From Christensenellaceae bacterium (GTDB taxonomy: Bacteria; Bacillota; Clostridia; Christensenellales; Aristaeellaceae): a stretch of DNA of 64,000 nucleotides. The stretch lies in contig JAHHSO010000008.1 in the NCBI GenBank assembly GCA_020025205.1, positions 1-64,000 of the forward strand, read 5' to 3'. Shown here piece by piece: positions 7,305 to 16,511 of this stretch. Position numbers and translations under genes: made by a program. The first letter of the stretch is position 1; each line of letters begins with the position of its first letter. The notes under the pieces were generated by a model. That model saw only the letters and a program-made list of their open reading frames with translations. It was not told where the DNA came from and made no database searches.

Positions 7305-8345
7305 ATGGATAAGAATGCAAATTACAAAGATATTGGCGGCCAGGCCGTCATGGAAGGCGTGATGATGCAGAGCCCTGCGGATGAGTCCATCGCCATTGCG
7401 GTGCGCAGGCCGAACGGAAAGATTGTCGTCACTTGCAAACACAGGGAGCCGCTTTCCAAGAAGCACAAGTGGATGGGCTGGCCGCTTATTCGCGGCTGCG
7501 TCAACATGGTGGCCATGCTCAAGATGGGCATGGAGACGCTGGACAAAAGCACGCAGATGCTGGGCGTGATGGATGAAGAGCCGACCAAGTTTGAAAAATG
7601 GCTGGCAGATAAGCTGGGCGCAAACATTGACAAAGTGGTCATGGGTGTGGCAATGGTGATGGCTGTCTGCCTGAGCCTGTTTCTGTTTGCCATGATCCCA
7701 TCCGGCGTGGCGACGTTTGTAGGCACGCACACGGAAAGCCGCCTTCTCATCAATCTTGCGGCGGGTTTGACGCGCATTGCCATTTTGATTGCCTACATGG
7801 CGCTCATCGGCTTCGTACCGGACATCAAGCGCGTTTTGATGTACCATGGCGCAGAACACAAAACGGTATACTGCAACGAAGCGGATCTGCCGCTGACCCC
7901 GGAAAATGCGCGTCAGTTTTCTCGACTGCATCCGCGCTGCGGCACAGCGTTCCTGTTCCTTGTGATGTTCATTTCCATTCTTGTGGGCGCTGTCGCTGAC
8001 GAGGTGTTGGCGATGTTCGGCATTGAAAAACTCAGCTTTCTGGCTCGATTTGGCCGGAGTCTGCTGACACTGCCGATCGTGACAGGTGTTTCGTATGAAG
8101 TGCTCAAGGGGCTGGCACATGCGGGCGAAAATGTGATTGTGCGCATCCTGCGCTGGCCGGGCATGATGCTCCAGTACCTGACAACGCGCGAGCCGGATGA
8201 TTCCATGCTTGAGGTGGCCATTGCGTCCATGAAGGCGGCGAAGGCTGGACCTTTCCATTATGGGGATGAGCTGGACGAAAATGTCAGTGTATACAGCGAA
8301 AAGAAGAATGATGAAAGAAAGACCCATGAAGGAGCAGCAGAGTGA
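7305..8345 (+). CDS. DUF1385 (YqhQ-like) membrane protein
   Basis: 346 residues. It begins with DIGGQAVMEGVMM, the signature of DUF1385, has a metal-binding-like segment YHGAEHKTVYC near residue 180 and RLHPRCGTAFLF near 207, plus four to five hydrophobic segments between residues 105 and 270. The biochemical function of the family is not known to me. In many Clostridia this gene directly precedes prmC and prfA, and that order is kept here; its stop overlaps the GTG start of prmC by 4 bases. The C-terminus is hydrophilic and lysine/glutamate rich. Confidence 0.92.
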   Translation: MDKNANYKDIGGQAVMEGVMMQSPADESIAIAVRRPNGKIVVTCKHREPLSKKHKWMGWPLIRGCVNMVAMLKMGMETLDKSTQMLGVMDEEPTKFEKWLADKLGANIDKVVMGVAMVMAVCLSLFLFAMIPSGVATFVGTHTESRLLINLAAGLTRIAILIAYMALIGFVPDIKRVLMYHGAEHKTVYCNEADLPLTPENARQFSRLHPRCGTAFLFLVMFISILVGAVADEVLAMFGIEKLSFLARFGRSLLTLPIVTGVSYEVLKGLAHAGENVIVRILRWPGMMLQYLTTREPDDSMLEVAIASMKAAKAGPFHYGDELDENVSVYSEKKNDERKTHEGAAE

Positions 8346-9181
8346 CGATCAGGGAAGCACTTCGGGCGGGAACGGCACGGCTTGAACGTGCCGGTGTGCC
8401 CGATGCACAATACGATGCCGCGCAGATGCTCGCCAGAATTCTTGAGGAAGATGCGCTGATGATGCGCATTGAAGGCGGCCGCCCGCTTGCACAGCAGAAG
8501 GAAGCCGCATTTGAAGCACTCCTGGCAAGGAGAGAAAAGAGAGAACCACTCCAGTATATTCTGGGAGATACAGCGTTCATGGGGTTCGAGTTTCAGGTGG
8601 AGCCGGGGGTGCTGATTCCCCGCGCGGACACGGAGGTGCTTTGTGAAGAAGCGCTTAGGCGCATATGTCCGGGAATGCGCGTTCTGGACATCGGAACGGG
8701 GTCCGGTGCGCTGGCAGTGAGCATCAAGAAACATTGTCCGGAGGCCGATGTGACAGCGGTAGACGTGAGCGATACGGCGCTGAGAGTGGCAGGCGAAAAT
8801 GCAAAAAGACTTCATGCGGACGTGCGCTTTATAAAGAGCGACTGTATGACGGCGCTTGCGGACGAAAAATTTGATGTGATTGTTTCCAATCCGCCGTATA
8901 TTTCGCGCGAAGAGATGAGCGGCCTGATGCCGGAAGTCCTGATGGAGCCGGAACTTGCGCTCTTTGGCGGCGAGGATGGGCTTGATTTTTACAGGCGGAT
9001 TGCCGCAGATGCGCCTGCTCATTTGACTGAGCAGGGATGTCTGCTTTTTGAAATTGGCTGGCTGGAGAAGGAAAGCGTGCAGGCGCTTTTGCGCGAGCAT
9101 GTCGGAGAGCCGTTTGCGCTTAAAGACTACGGCGGAAACTGGCGGGTTGTAGGTGCCGTGAAAGGAAAAAAGGATGCTTGA
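8342..9181 (+). CDS. prmC: Release-factor glutamine methyltransferase
   Basis: Methylates the glutamine of the GGQ motif in release factors, raising termination efficiency. 279 residues, normal length. An N-terminal helical domain (1-75) is followed by a class I SAM-dependent domain with DIGTGSGALAVS (near 117) and the amide-binding NPPYIS (near 183), the family hallmark. The GTG start lies within the DUF1385 stop codon, and the end overlaps prfA by 8 bases, so enzyme and substrate (RF1) are made from one transcript. Confidence 0.95.
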   Translation: MTIREALRAGTARLERAGVPDAQYDAAQMLARILEEDALMMRIEGGRPLAQQKEAAFEALLARREKREPLQYILGDTAFMGFEFQVEPGVLIPRADTEVLCEEALRRICPGMRVLDIGTGSGALAVSIKKHCPEADVTAVDVSDTALRVAGENAKRLHADVRFIKSDCMTALADEKFDVIVSNPPYISREEMSGLMPEVLMEPELALFGGEDGLDFYRRIAADAPAHLTEQGCLLFEIGWLEKESVQALLREHVGEPFALKDYGGNWRVVGAVKGKKDA

Positions 9182-10241
9182 TAAACTGGACTGGGTACAG
9201 CCGCGCATGGAAGAGCTGGAGGTGCTTTTGTCCGATCCAACTGTGGTGCAGAATCAGGAAAAATGGCGCGCGCTGATGCAGGAGCACAGGCGGCTTGAAC
9301 CGCTTCAGGCAGCTGTTTCCCGATATGGTGCGCTGCTTGATGCGCGGAAAGAGGCGCAGGATATGCTGCTTGATGCAGATCTGCAAGAGATGGCGCGCGA
9401 AGAGCTTGCCCGGATCGACAAAGAGGTGCCGCAGCTGGAGCGGGAGATACAGCTTCTGCTTTTGCCGAGAGATCCGAACGACGAAAAAAACGTTGTGATG
9501 GAGATTCGCGGCGGGGCAGGAGGCGAGGAAGCGGCGCTCTTTGGAACGATGCTCATGCGCATGTACACGCGGTATGCAGAGCGGCGTGGCTGGCGCGTGG
9601 AAATGATGGATGCCAACATGACCGAGCTGGGCGGCGTCAAAGAAGCGGTGTTTGTGATCGCTGGCGAAGGTGCATTCAGCAGGCTGAAATATGAGAGCGG
9701 CGTCCATCGCGTGCAGCGGATTCCCGTGACAGAGAGCAACGGCAAGCGGCAGACCTCTACGGCGACTGTCGCGGTTTTGCCGGAAGCGCAGGAAGTTGAT
9801 GTGAAAATTGACCCGAATGATCTGCGCATCGATGTCTATCGTGCATCTGGTCATGGCGGGCAGTATATCAACAAGACGGACAGCGCTGTGCGCATTACGC
9901 ATTTGCCGACGGGAATTGTTGTGACCTGCCAGGATGAAAAGAGTCAGCTGAAAAACAAAGAAAAGGCCATGCGCGTTCTGCGTGCGCGGCTGTATGAAAA
10001 GTTGCAGTCAGAAAATGATGCAGCATATGCCAGCGACAGACGGGCACAGGTCGGAACGGGAGACAGAAGCGAGCGCATTCGCACCTATAATTTTAATGAA
10101 GGACGCATAACAGACCATCGACTGGGCAAAACGATTTATTCCATTGATGCCTTTGTGGACGGTGATATGGACGAAATCATTGATCTGCTGATTTTTGAAG
10201 ATCAGCAGGAAAAGCTTCGTGAATTGGGCAGGCGTTCCTAA
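9174..10241 (+). CDS. prfA: Peptide chain release factor 1
   Basis: Recognises UAA and UAG in the ribosomal A site and triggers release of the peptide. 355 residues, normal length. The stop-codon-reading tripeptide PVT (near residue 184) and the catalytic GGQ (near 228, in SGHGGQYIN) are both present; the glutamine is the target of the upstream PrmC. It overlaps prmC by 8 bases. The 69-base gap to the next gene has no obvious terminator, so the operon probably continues. Confidence 0.97.
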   Translation: MLDKLDWVQPRMEELEVLLSDPTVVQNQEKWRALMQEHRRLEPLQAAVSRYGALLDARKEAQDMLLDADLQEMAREELARIDKEVPQLEREIQLLLLPRDPNDEKNVVMEIRGGAGGEEAALFGTMLMRMYTRYAERRGWRVEMMDANMTELGGVKEAVFVIAGEGAFSRLKYESGVHRVQRIPVTESNGKRQTSTATVAVLPEAQEVDVKIDPNDLRIDVYRASGHGGQYINKTDSAVRITHLPTGIVVTCQDEKSQLKNKEKAMRVLRARLYEKLQSENDAAYASDRRAQVGTGDRSERIRTYNFNEGRITDHRLGKTIYSIDAFVDGDMDEIIDLLIFEDQQEKLRELGRRS

Positions 10242-10310
10242 AGGGAAAATCCCGCGGATGGCGAATACAAACAACATCGGTTTGATGAACGAGAGAAGAA
10301 GGAATGGATC

Positions 10311-11342
10311 ATGGAGACACAACTGCTTGAGGCCGATGCGGCTTCAATTGAAAAGGCGGCTGAGCTTCTGCGAGCGGGTGAGCTGGTAGGTTTCCCGACG
10401 GAGACAGTGTATGGGTTGGGGGCCAATGCGCTCAACGCCAAAGCGGTTAAGAAGATATTTGAAGCAAAGGGACGGCCGCAGGATAACCCGCTGATTGTCC
10501 ACGTTTCCTGCGTGGAGGAGATTGCGCCGCTGGTCAGGCGTATTCCGCAGGCGGCAAAAAAGCTGATGGAGGCGTTTTGGCCTGGTCCGATGACGCTTGT
10601 CCTGCCCAAGGCAGACTGCATTCCCGATGAAGTGAGCGCAGGACTGGACACGGTGGGCATTCGCTTACCATCGTGCAGGGCGGCGCGTGATCTCATTGCG
10701 GCCGCGGGATGCCCGATTGCAGCGCCCAGTGCCAACAGAAGCGGACGACCCAGCCCAACGACTGCCCGGCATGTCTTTGAGGACATGGAAGGCCGCATTC
10801 CGCTCATTTTGGACGGCGGCCCATGCGCAGTGGGCGTGGAGTCCAGCGTCATTGATGCGACGGGGGAAATGCCGATTGTGCTTCGCCCCGGCGGAATTAC
10901 GCCGGAGATGGTTGAAGCTGTCCTCGGCAGTGTGCGCGTGGATGAACATGTCATGAGCCCGCTTCGTGAAGGCGATGTGGCGCGCTCCCCGGGGATGAAG
11001 TACAAGCACTATGCGCCGAAGGCACAGACGATTATCTTTGACGGCGAAGCGGATCAAGTGATTGCGGCCATCTGCGCCCGCTATGATGAGGCTGAAAAAC
11101 GCGGTGAGCGAGTGGCGATTCTGGGCTTTGACGAGCATGACTTTGGCGGACGCACCTGCATTAGTCTTGGCAGTGTAAAGCGTCCGGATGATGCGGCGGC
11201 ACGTCTGTTTGCAGCACTGCGCGAACTCGATGAGCGCGGCGAGACGATGGCATTTTGCGAGGCAGTTTCCACGGCAGGCATCGGGCTGGCAGTCATGAAC
11301 CGCATGGGGCGCGCGGCTGCGTTCCACATTGAAAGCGTGTAG
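10311..11342 (+). CDS. L-threonylcarbamoyladenylate synthase, Sua5 type
   Basis: Makes threonylcarbamoyl-AMP from threonine, bicarbonate and ATP for the t6A modification of ANN-decoding tRNAs. The YrdC domain (about 1-200) has FPTETVYGLGANA near residue 28 and SANRSGRPSPT near 143. Residues 215-343 form the additional Sua5 domain, so this is the long Sua5 form, not the short TsaC form. AAGGAATGGATC precedes the ATG. The prfA-sua5 order is common in Firmicutes. Cytoplasmic; works with TsaBDE encoded elsewhere. Confidence 0.95.
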   Translation: METQLLEADAASIEKAAELLRAGELVGFPTETVYGLGANALNAKAVKKIFEAKGRPQDNPLIVHVSCVEEIAPLVRRIPQAAKKLMEAFWPGPMTLVLPKADCIPDEVSAGLDTVGIRLPSCRAARDLIAAAGCPIAAPSANRSGRPSPTTARHVFEDMEGRIPLILDGGPCAVGVESSVIDATGEMPIVLRPGGITPEMVEAVLGSVRVDEHVMSPLREGDVARSPGMKYKHYAPKAQTIIFDGEADQVIAAICARYDEAEKRGERVAILGFDEHDFGGRTCISLGSVKRPDDAAARLFAALRELDERGETMAFCEAVSTAGIGLAVMNRMGRAAAFHIESV

Positions 11343-11344
11343 CC

Positions 11345-11857
11345 ATGCTGTGCAGAAGTTTTGCACCCATCTATACGGAAAAAGCGGAGATCCTGATTGT
11401 TGGCTCTATGCCGGGCGTCAAGTCTTTGGAAGAAGCGCGGTATTATGCGCATCCCAGAAACGCATTCTGGCCGATTCTCTTTGCGTTTTTTGGAGAGGCA
11501 CATTCCGATGATTACGAAAAGAAAAAGGCACTCATTCGGAATCACCATTTGGCGTTGTGGGATGCGGCGGCCTGCTGCGAGCGAGCAGGCAGTCTGGACA
11601 GCAATATGAAGGAGATTATTTATAACGACTTTGAAGCGCTGTATGAAAAGTGCCCGAACATCAGGACAGTTCTGTGCAACGGCACAGCGGCACATCATCT
11701 GTTCATGAAATCCGGTGCGGCTGGACACAGAAAGATTGTGCAGCTGCCCAGTACCAGCCCGGCATATACGATTTCTTATGCAAAGAAACGGGAAGCGTGG
11801 CATTTGGCACTGCATGAGGCGAAATCAATACAATGCATCAGGAGGGATGACATATGA
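11345..11857 (+). CDS. Uracil-DNA glycosylase superfamily protein, hypoxanthine/deoxyinosine type
   Basis: 170 residues with GSMPG near residue 22 (motif 1 of the superfamily), NAFWPIL near 40 and a C-terminal LPSTSPAY motif. This combination marks the family-6 type (DNA-deoxyinosine glycosylase), which removes hypoxanthine formed by adenine deamination. It starts 3 bases after sua5 and has no strong ribosome binding site, so it is probably translationally coupled. Its stop overlaps the start of the phosphorylase gene (ATGA). Substrate is assigned from family similarity only. Confidence 0.85.
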   Translation: MLCRSFAPIYTEKAEILIVGSMPGVKSLEEARYYAHPRNAFWPILFAFFGEAHSDDYEKKKALIRNHHLALWDAAACCERAGSLDSNMKEIIYNDFEALYEKCPNIRTVLCNGTAAHHLFMKSGAAGHRKIVQLPSTSPAYTISYAKKREAWHLALHEAKSIQCIRRDDI

Positions 11858-13182
11858 ATATGGTCGACATTATTTTGAAAAAGAAAGCCGGACAGCCGCT
11901 TACAAAAGAAGAGATTTCTTTTTTTGCCAGGGGCGCAGCGGACGGAAGCATCCCGGATTATCAGCTTTCTGCGCTGCTGATGGCCATCAGCCTCAAGGGG
12001 ATGACCGCCGAAGAGACGGCCAGCCTGACGATGGACATGATGCACTCCGGCGGCGTTGTGGATTTGTCTGCGATTGACGGTGTCTGCGTGGACAAGCATT
12101 CCACGGGCGGCGTAGGAGATACGACAACGCTCGTTCTTGTGCCGCTGGCGGCGGCATGCGGAGCAAAGGTGGCTAAGCTGTCTGGACGCGGACTGGGCCA
12201 CACGGGCGGCACATTGGACAAGCTGGAAAGCATACCGGGCTGCTCCGTTGAAGAGTCGGAGGAGGCTTTCATCGAGCAGGTTCAGAAGATCGGCTGTGCG
12301 GTTATCGGACAGACGAAGGATTTGTGTCCGGCGGACAAAGCGCTTTATGCGCTGCGGGATGTTACCGGCACAGTGAACAGCATTCCGCTGATTGCATCCA
12401 GCATCGTTTCCAAGAAGCTCGCCAGCGGCGCGGGCGCCATTGTGCTGGATGTGAAGACCGGCAGCGGCGCACTTATGCAGACGCTCGATGAGTCCATCGC
12501 GCTGGCTAAGGCGATGGTTGACATCGGGACGCAGGCAGGCAAGCCGATTCTTGCGCTGGTGACCGGCATGGATCAGCCGTTGGGAACCCATGTGGGCAAT
12601 GCATTGGAAGTGAAGGAAGCCATTGACATTCTGTCTGGGCGAACGGGCGGTGATCTGCTTGCTGTTTCGCTGGAACTTGGCAGCAGGATGCTGGTTGCGG
12701 CGGGCATTGCTTGCGATGTGGAAGACGGCAAGAAGCGGATGCGGGAGGCGCTGGAAAGCGGCGCGGGTTTGCGCAAGCTGCGTGAGATGATCGCAGCGCA
12801 GGGCGGCGACGCGCGCGTGTGTGATGATCTTGCGTATCTGCCGCATGCAGCATACAAGATCGCGGTGCCGTCTGTGAAAGATGGCTATGTTTCGCACATG
12901 AATACCACTGATATCGGCTATATTGCGCAGGACCTCGGCGCGGGCCGCAAGACAAAGGCAGATGCCATTGATCCGGCGGTGGGTCTGGTCATGGATGTTC
13001 GCCTCGGCGCAAAGGTCAAGAAGGGCGATTCTCTGGCAACGCTGTACATCAACAAGCCGGAGTTGGCACAATCTGCGATTGCGCGTATGCAGGAAGCAAT
13101 TTCGATTTCTGACGAGAAGCCGGAACTGCCGCCGCTGGTCTATGCATCCGTGTCTCCTGAAGGCATTATCCGCAGTATTTAA
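11854..13182 (+). CDS. pdp: Pyrimidine-nucleoside phosphorylase
   Basis: Phosphorolysis of uridine, thymidine or deoxyuridine to base and (deoxy)ribose-1-phosphate, a salvage step. 442 residues, normal for the pdp/deoA family. VDKHSTGGVGDTTT near residue 80 binds phosphate; GRGLGHTGGTLDKLE near 110 and DVKTGSGA near 197 are conserved active-site segments, and a barrel-like C-terminal domain starts near 335. AGGAGG precedes the ATG, which overlaps the glycosylase stop. Context with a deaminated-base glycosylase suggests a small nucleic-acid salvage and repair operon. Confidence 0.93.
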   Translation: MNMVDIILKKKAGQPLTKEEISFFARGAADGSIPDYQLSALLMAISLKGMTAEETASLTMDMMHSGGVVDLSAIDGVCVDKHSTGGVGDTTTLVLVPLAAACGAKVAKLSGRGLGHTGGTLDKLESIPGCSVEESEEAFIEQVQKIGCAVIGQTKDLCPADKALYALRDVTGTVNSIPLIASSIVSKKLASGAGAIVLDVKTGSGALMQTLDESIALAKAMVDIGTQAGKPILALVTGMDQPLGTHVGNALEVKEAIDILSGRTGGDLLAVSLELGSRMLVAAGIACDVEDGKKRMREALESGAGLRKLREMIAAQGGDARVCDDLAYLPHAAYKIAVPSVKDGYVSHMNTTDIGYIAQDLGAGRKTKADAIDPAVGLVMDVRLGAKVKKGDSLATLYINKPELAQSAIARMQEAISISDEKPELPPLVYASVSPEGIIRSI

Positions 13183-13199
13183 AATTTTTTCCTGGCGGC

Positions 13200-13228
13200 T
13201 TGACTTTTTCTGTCCGCCGGGCTATACT
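13200..13228 (+). promoter_or_regulatory. Promoter of the thrS leader
   Basis: TTGACT (13200-13205), a 17-base spacer and TATACT (13223-13228) lie just upstream of the T-box leader. Confidence 0.85.
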
Positions 13229-13239
13229 GTCTTTATCTG

Positions 13240-13447
13240 AAATGACGAAGAAGAGTAACCCCTTTTTGCAGGATCAAAAGAGAGGCGTGCCTTTGGCTGA
13301 AAGTGCGCCGGTCGGGCTTGGGGTGAAAACCACCTTCTGATCGGGCCGCGCGGCGCGCGATACAGCGCCAAAGAGAACCAATCAGGGTGGAACCACGGGC
13401 AATTGCCGCTCGTCCCTCAGCAAAACGCGAGGGACGGGCGTTTTTTT
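13240..13447 (+). promoter_or_regulatory. T-box riboswitch leader of thrS (threonine)
   Basis: The leader has the T-box AGGGTGGAACCACGG (13384-13398), a terminator (GCTCGTCCCTC...GAGGGACGGGC plus seven T, about 13408-13447), and a candidate specifier codon ACC at 13329-13331 inside GTGAAAACCACC, followed by A as expected. It should couple thrS expression to the level of uncharged tRNA-Thr. Confidence 0.93.
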
Positions 13448-13487
13448 ATCCGGCCCATATAATCTGATGCGAACAGGAGAGAATCAA

Positions 13488-15251
13488 ATGAAGGTCATGT
13501 ATAAAGACGGCCATGCCGCAGAGTGCCAGGCCGAGGAAGAGCTGCACATCATCCGCCACACGGCAGCGCACATTCTGGCCCAGGCTGTGAAGCGTCTGTA
13601 CCCGCAGGCGCGCTTTGCTTATGGTCCGGCTACCGAGAAGGGTTTCTATTATGACGTCGATCTGGGCGACGTGAAGCTGTCTGACGAAGATTTCCCGGCA
13701 ATCGAGGCTGAGATGGCCAAGATCGTCAAGGAGAATCTGCCGATTAAGCCGTTCATTCTCAGCCGCGAGGAGGCTGTCAAGCTCATGCAGGAGCGCGGCG
13801 AAATCTACAAGGTGGAGCATATTGGCGATCTGCCGGAAGATGCTGAGCTGAGCTTCTTCCAGCAGGGGGAATACATCGACATGTGCGTTGGCCCGCACCT
13901 GTGCTACACTAAAGCACTCAAGGCGTTTAAGCTGACGCAGCTGTCCGGTGCATACTGGAAGAACGACAAGAACAACATCATGCTTACCCGTATCGGCGGC
14001 GTTGCTTTCCGCAACCAGACCGAAATGGCAGACTACATGAAGCTGATGGAAGAGGCGGAACGCCGTGATCATCGCCGCATTGGCAAGGAAATGAACCTGT
14101 TCATGCTTTGCGATGAAGGCCCCGGTTTCCCCTTCTTCATGCCTAAGGGCATGGCGCTCAAGAACGCGCTGATTGACTACTGGCGCGATCTGCACTATGA
14201 AGCCAATTATGTGGAAGTGTCTACCCCGATGATCATGAATCGCCACCTCTGGGAGACGAGCGGCCATTGGGATCATTACAAGGATAACATGTATGCCACC
14301 AAGATCGATGGCGAGGATTACTGCATCAAGCCGATGAACTGCCCGGGCGGCGTCATGGTTTACAAGAGCCAGCCGCACTCCTATCGTGAGCTGCCGCTGC
14401 GCGTGGGCGAGCTGGGCCTTGTCCACCGCCACGAGTTGAAGGGTGCGCTGCATGGCCTGTTCCGTGTGCGCTGCTTCACGCAGGATGATGCGCATATCTT
14501 CATGCGCCCTGACCAGATCACCGATGAGATCATGGGCGTTGTGGGGCTGATCAACAAGGTGTACAGCAAGTTTGGCTTTGATTACTTTGTTGAGCTGTCC
14601 ACCCGTCCGGAAAACTCCATGGGTTCGGATGAAGACTGGAATGCCGCAACCGATGGCCTGAAAGCCGCGCTGGAGAAGCTCAACATGCCGTATATCGTCA
14701 ATGAAGGCGACGGCGCGTTCTATGGCCCGAAGATTGACTTCCATCTGCGCGACAGCCTTGGACGTACATGGCAGTGCGGCACGATTCAGCTGGACTTCCA
14801 GATGCCGCTGAACTTTGGCTTGGAGTACATCGCCGAGGACGGCAGCCGTCAGCGTCCGATCATGATTCATCGCGTCTGCTTCGGCTCTATTGAGCGCTTC
14901 ATCGGCATTTTGACTGAACACTTTGCTGGCAAGTTCCCAACGTGGCTTGCTCCGGTGCAGGTGAAGGTACTGCCTGTGTCAGACAAGAGCCTGGATTACG
15001 CCAAGGAAGTCTATGAGGCACTGAGGGAAAAGAAGATTCGTTGTGAGCTGGATACCCGCAACGAAAAGATCGGCTACAAGATCCGCGAAGCCCGTCAGGT
15101 GGACCGCGTGCCATACATGCTGATTATCGGCGGCAAGGAAGTGGAGGAGCGCACTGTGTCTGTTCGCGATCGTGCAACTGACGAAACTGCTGCCATGAGC
15201 ATGGATGAGTTCCTTTCCAAGGTCTGCAAGGAAATCGACGAACGTTTATAA
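13488..15251 (+). CDS. thrS: Threonyl-tRNA synthetase without TGS domain
   Basis: Charges tRNA-Thr. The start is placed at ATG 13488 because AGGAGA stands seven bases in front; an in-frame ATG at 13467 has no such site. The protein is 587 residues, whereas the usual enzyme is about 640: only some 17 residues precede the editing (SAD) domain, which begins with HIIRHTAAHIL, so the N-terminal TGS domain is absent. The editing and class II catalytic domains are complete (NMYATKIDGEDYCIKPMNCPGG near 270; motif 3 region FGSIERFIG near 470), as is the anticodon-binding end. Regulated by the T-box upstream, with a strong terminator immediately after the stop. Confidence 0.95.
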   Translation: MKVMYKDGHAAECQAEEELHIIRHTAAHILAQAVKRLYPQARFAYGPATEKGFYYDVDLGDVKLSDEDFPAIEAEMAKIVKENLPIKPFILSREEAVKLMQERGEIYKVEHIGDLPEDAELSFFQQGEYIDMCVGPHLCYTKALKAFKLTQLSGAYWKNDKNNIMLTRIGGVAFRNQTEMADYMKLMEEAERRDHRRIGKEMNLFMLCDEGPGFPFFMPKGMALKNALIDYWRDLHYEANYVEVSTPMIMNRHLWETSGHWDHYKDNMYATKIDGEDYCIKPMNCPGGVMVYKSQPHSYRELPLRVGELGLVHRHELKGALHGLFRVRCFTQDDAHIFMRPDQITDEIMGVVGLINKVYSKFGFDYFVELSTRPENSMGSDEDWNAATDGLKAALEKLNMPYIVNEGDGAFYGPKIDFHLRDSLGRTWQCGTIQLDFQMPLNFGLEYIAEDGSRQRPIMIHRVCFGSIERFIGILTEHFAGKFPTWLAPVQVKVLPVSDKSLDYAKEVYEALREKKIRCELDTRNEKIGYKIREARQVDRVPYMLIIGGKEVEERTVSVRDRATDETAAMSMDEFLSKVCKEIDERL

Positions 15252-15295
15252 AAAAATTGTTCCCGCCTGTATCATAAGGCGGGAACAATTTTTTC
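15252..15295 (+). terminator. Terminator of thrS
   Basis: A 16-bp stem (AAAAATTGTTCCCGCC / GGCGGGAACAATTTTT) with a run of T starts directly after the thrS stop codon. Confidence 0.92.
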
Positions 15296-15448
15296 TTTTA
15301 TGACTGGAAAATCAGAAACAGGGTCTTCCTGTTGATTCAAAATAAAATAAAAAAGCGAAAAAAGCGGGAACTTTTTGCCGCCTTTCTTCGTCTAAATAAT
15401 GTAAGGTTCAAGAAATCAAAAAACAATCAATGATATGGAGGAAAAAAT

Positions 15449-16099
15449 ATGAAGAACATGAAGACATGGGTGGCCGTGCTGGTGATTATTGCGGCTGTTG
15501 CGATTTGCGGCTGGTACGCGGTGAGGATGCCGAGCGGCGCAGATGTGCAGAAGGAGCCGACTGTCATGGAGACAGAACCGACTGCTGAACCGGCAGTTCA
15601 GGCGACCGAAACCCCGCAGGAGGCGGTCGAAGCAAAGATGGAAGCGGATCTCCTGAACCATGAAGAAGAGCAGGCAGAACTGATGACGATTGAAGGTGAG
15701 ATTGTAGAGGTCACAGAGGAGTATGTCATCATCAAGGACGCTGAGCTGGGCGAGGTGCAGGTGAATCTGAATGACGATACCGTGTATGAAGGAATTGACA
15801 GGGAAGAATTGGCAGCTGGCCAGTTTGCATCCGTCATTTATGACGGGATGATGACCCGTTCTCTGCCGCCGCAGATCAATGCGCTGAGCATTCGCGTGGA
15901 TGCGATCACAGGCACGGTGGCCGAGGTGCAGGAGGATGGACGTGTGCTGATTAACCGCACGGATCTTGGGGATCAGGTGCTGGTTGCTCTGCCGGAAGGC
16001 GTTGTGCTGACAGTTGGTGAAACCGTGACCATCTATACCAATGGCGTAATGACCATGTCTCTGCCGCCGCAGGTGAACGCTATTGGCATCGTGAAGTGA
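15449..16099 (+). CDS. Membrane-anchored extracytoplasmic protein with a duplicated domain
   Basis: 216 residues. An N-terminal hydrophobic segment (about 6-24) acts as signal peptide or anchor, followed by a Glu/Thr/Pro-rich linker to about residue 55. The rest is two similar halves of about 70 residues: the first ends YDGMMTRSLPPQINALSI, the second YTNGVMTMSLPPQVNAIGI. Each half looks like a small beta-rich unit (EGEIVEVTEEYVIIKD and TGTVAEVQEDGRVLIN). I do not recognise a named family; a similar fold is seen in small secreted Firmicutes proteins. Ribosome binding site GGAGG is present. It stands alone between the thrS terminator and a gene-poor stretch. Confidence 0.82.
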   Translation: MKNMKTWVAVLVIIAAVAICGWYAVRMPSGADVQKEPTVMETEPTAEPAVQATETPQEAVEAKMEADLLNHEEEQAELMTIEGEIVEVTEEYVIIKDAELGEVQVNLNDDTVYEGIDREELAAGQFASVIYDGMMTRSLPPQINALSIRVDAITGTVAEVQEDGRVLINRTDLGDQVLVALPEGVVLTVGETVTIYTNGVMTMSLPPQVNAIGIVK

Positions 16100-16511
16100 T
16101 AGAAAAGCCTTTTTTATACAGTTAGAGCATAGATAAAAAGGGTCTGTTGCAAAATGAAAACGTCATAGTAATCTGCAAAAAACATTAGAAGTTAAAATAG
16201 AAATCGACCATCCAATGAAGCGCTTCTGCTGCTTTTGATGGCCGATTTTTGTACACGGTTTTTTATAGAGGTCATTTTGAAGCGGCCTCTTTTTCAGTTA
16301 TGAGATTGTTTGGTTATTCAATTTTGTCTACAGGTTGACCACTTGTTTACTGGTATTTTTTGTAAGAGAAGAAAAATAAGAGGAAGAAAACAAGACTAAA
16401 AGGGCAGGCGCTTCACCACTTTCTTGCCGCTTACTGTTTTCTAATGTGCTTATATTGTAGAAAGACAGAACAACCTGCGCCGTTCACCATGCCTTTTTGT
16501 ATGGGTGCGCG
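16100..16511. other. Gene-free stretch with a possible insertion-sequence relic
   Basis: No gene is supported here. GGGTCTGTTGCAAAA at 16140-16154 resembles terminal repeats of some insertion sequences. On the minus strand a short tail in one frame, TSGQPVDKIE followed by a stop near 16319, could be the end of a decayed transposase. A weak imperfect hairpin (AAATCGACCATC / GATGGCCGATTT) occupies 16200-16250. The relic is only a suggestion. Confidence 0.3.
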
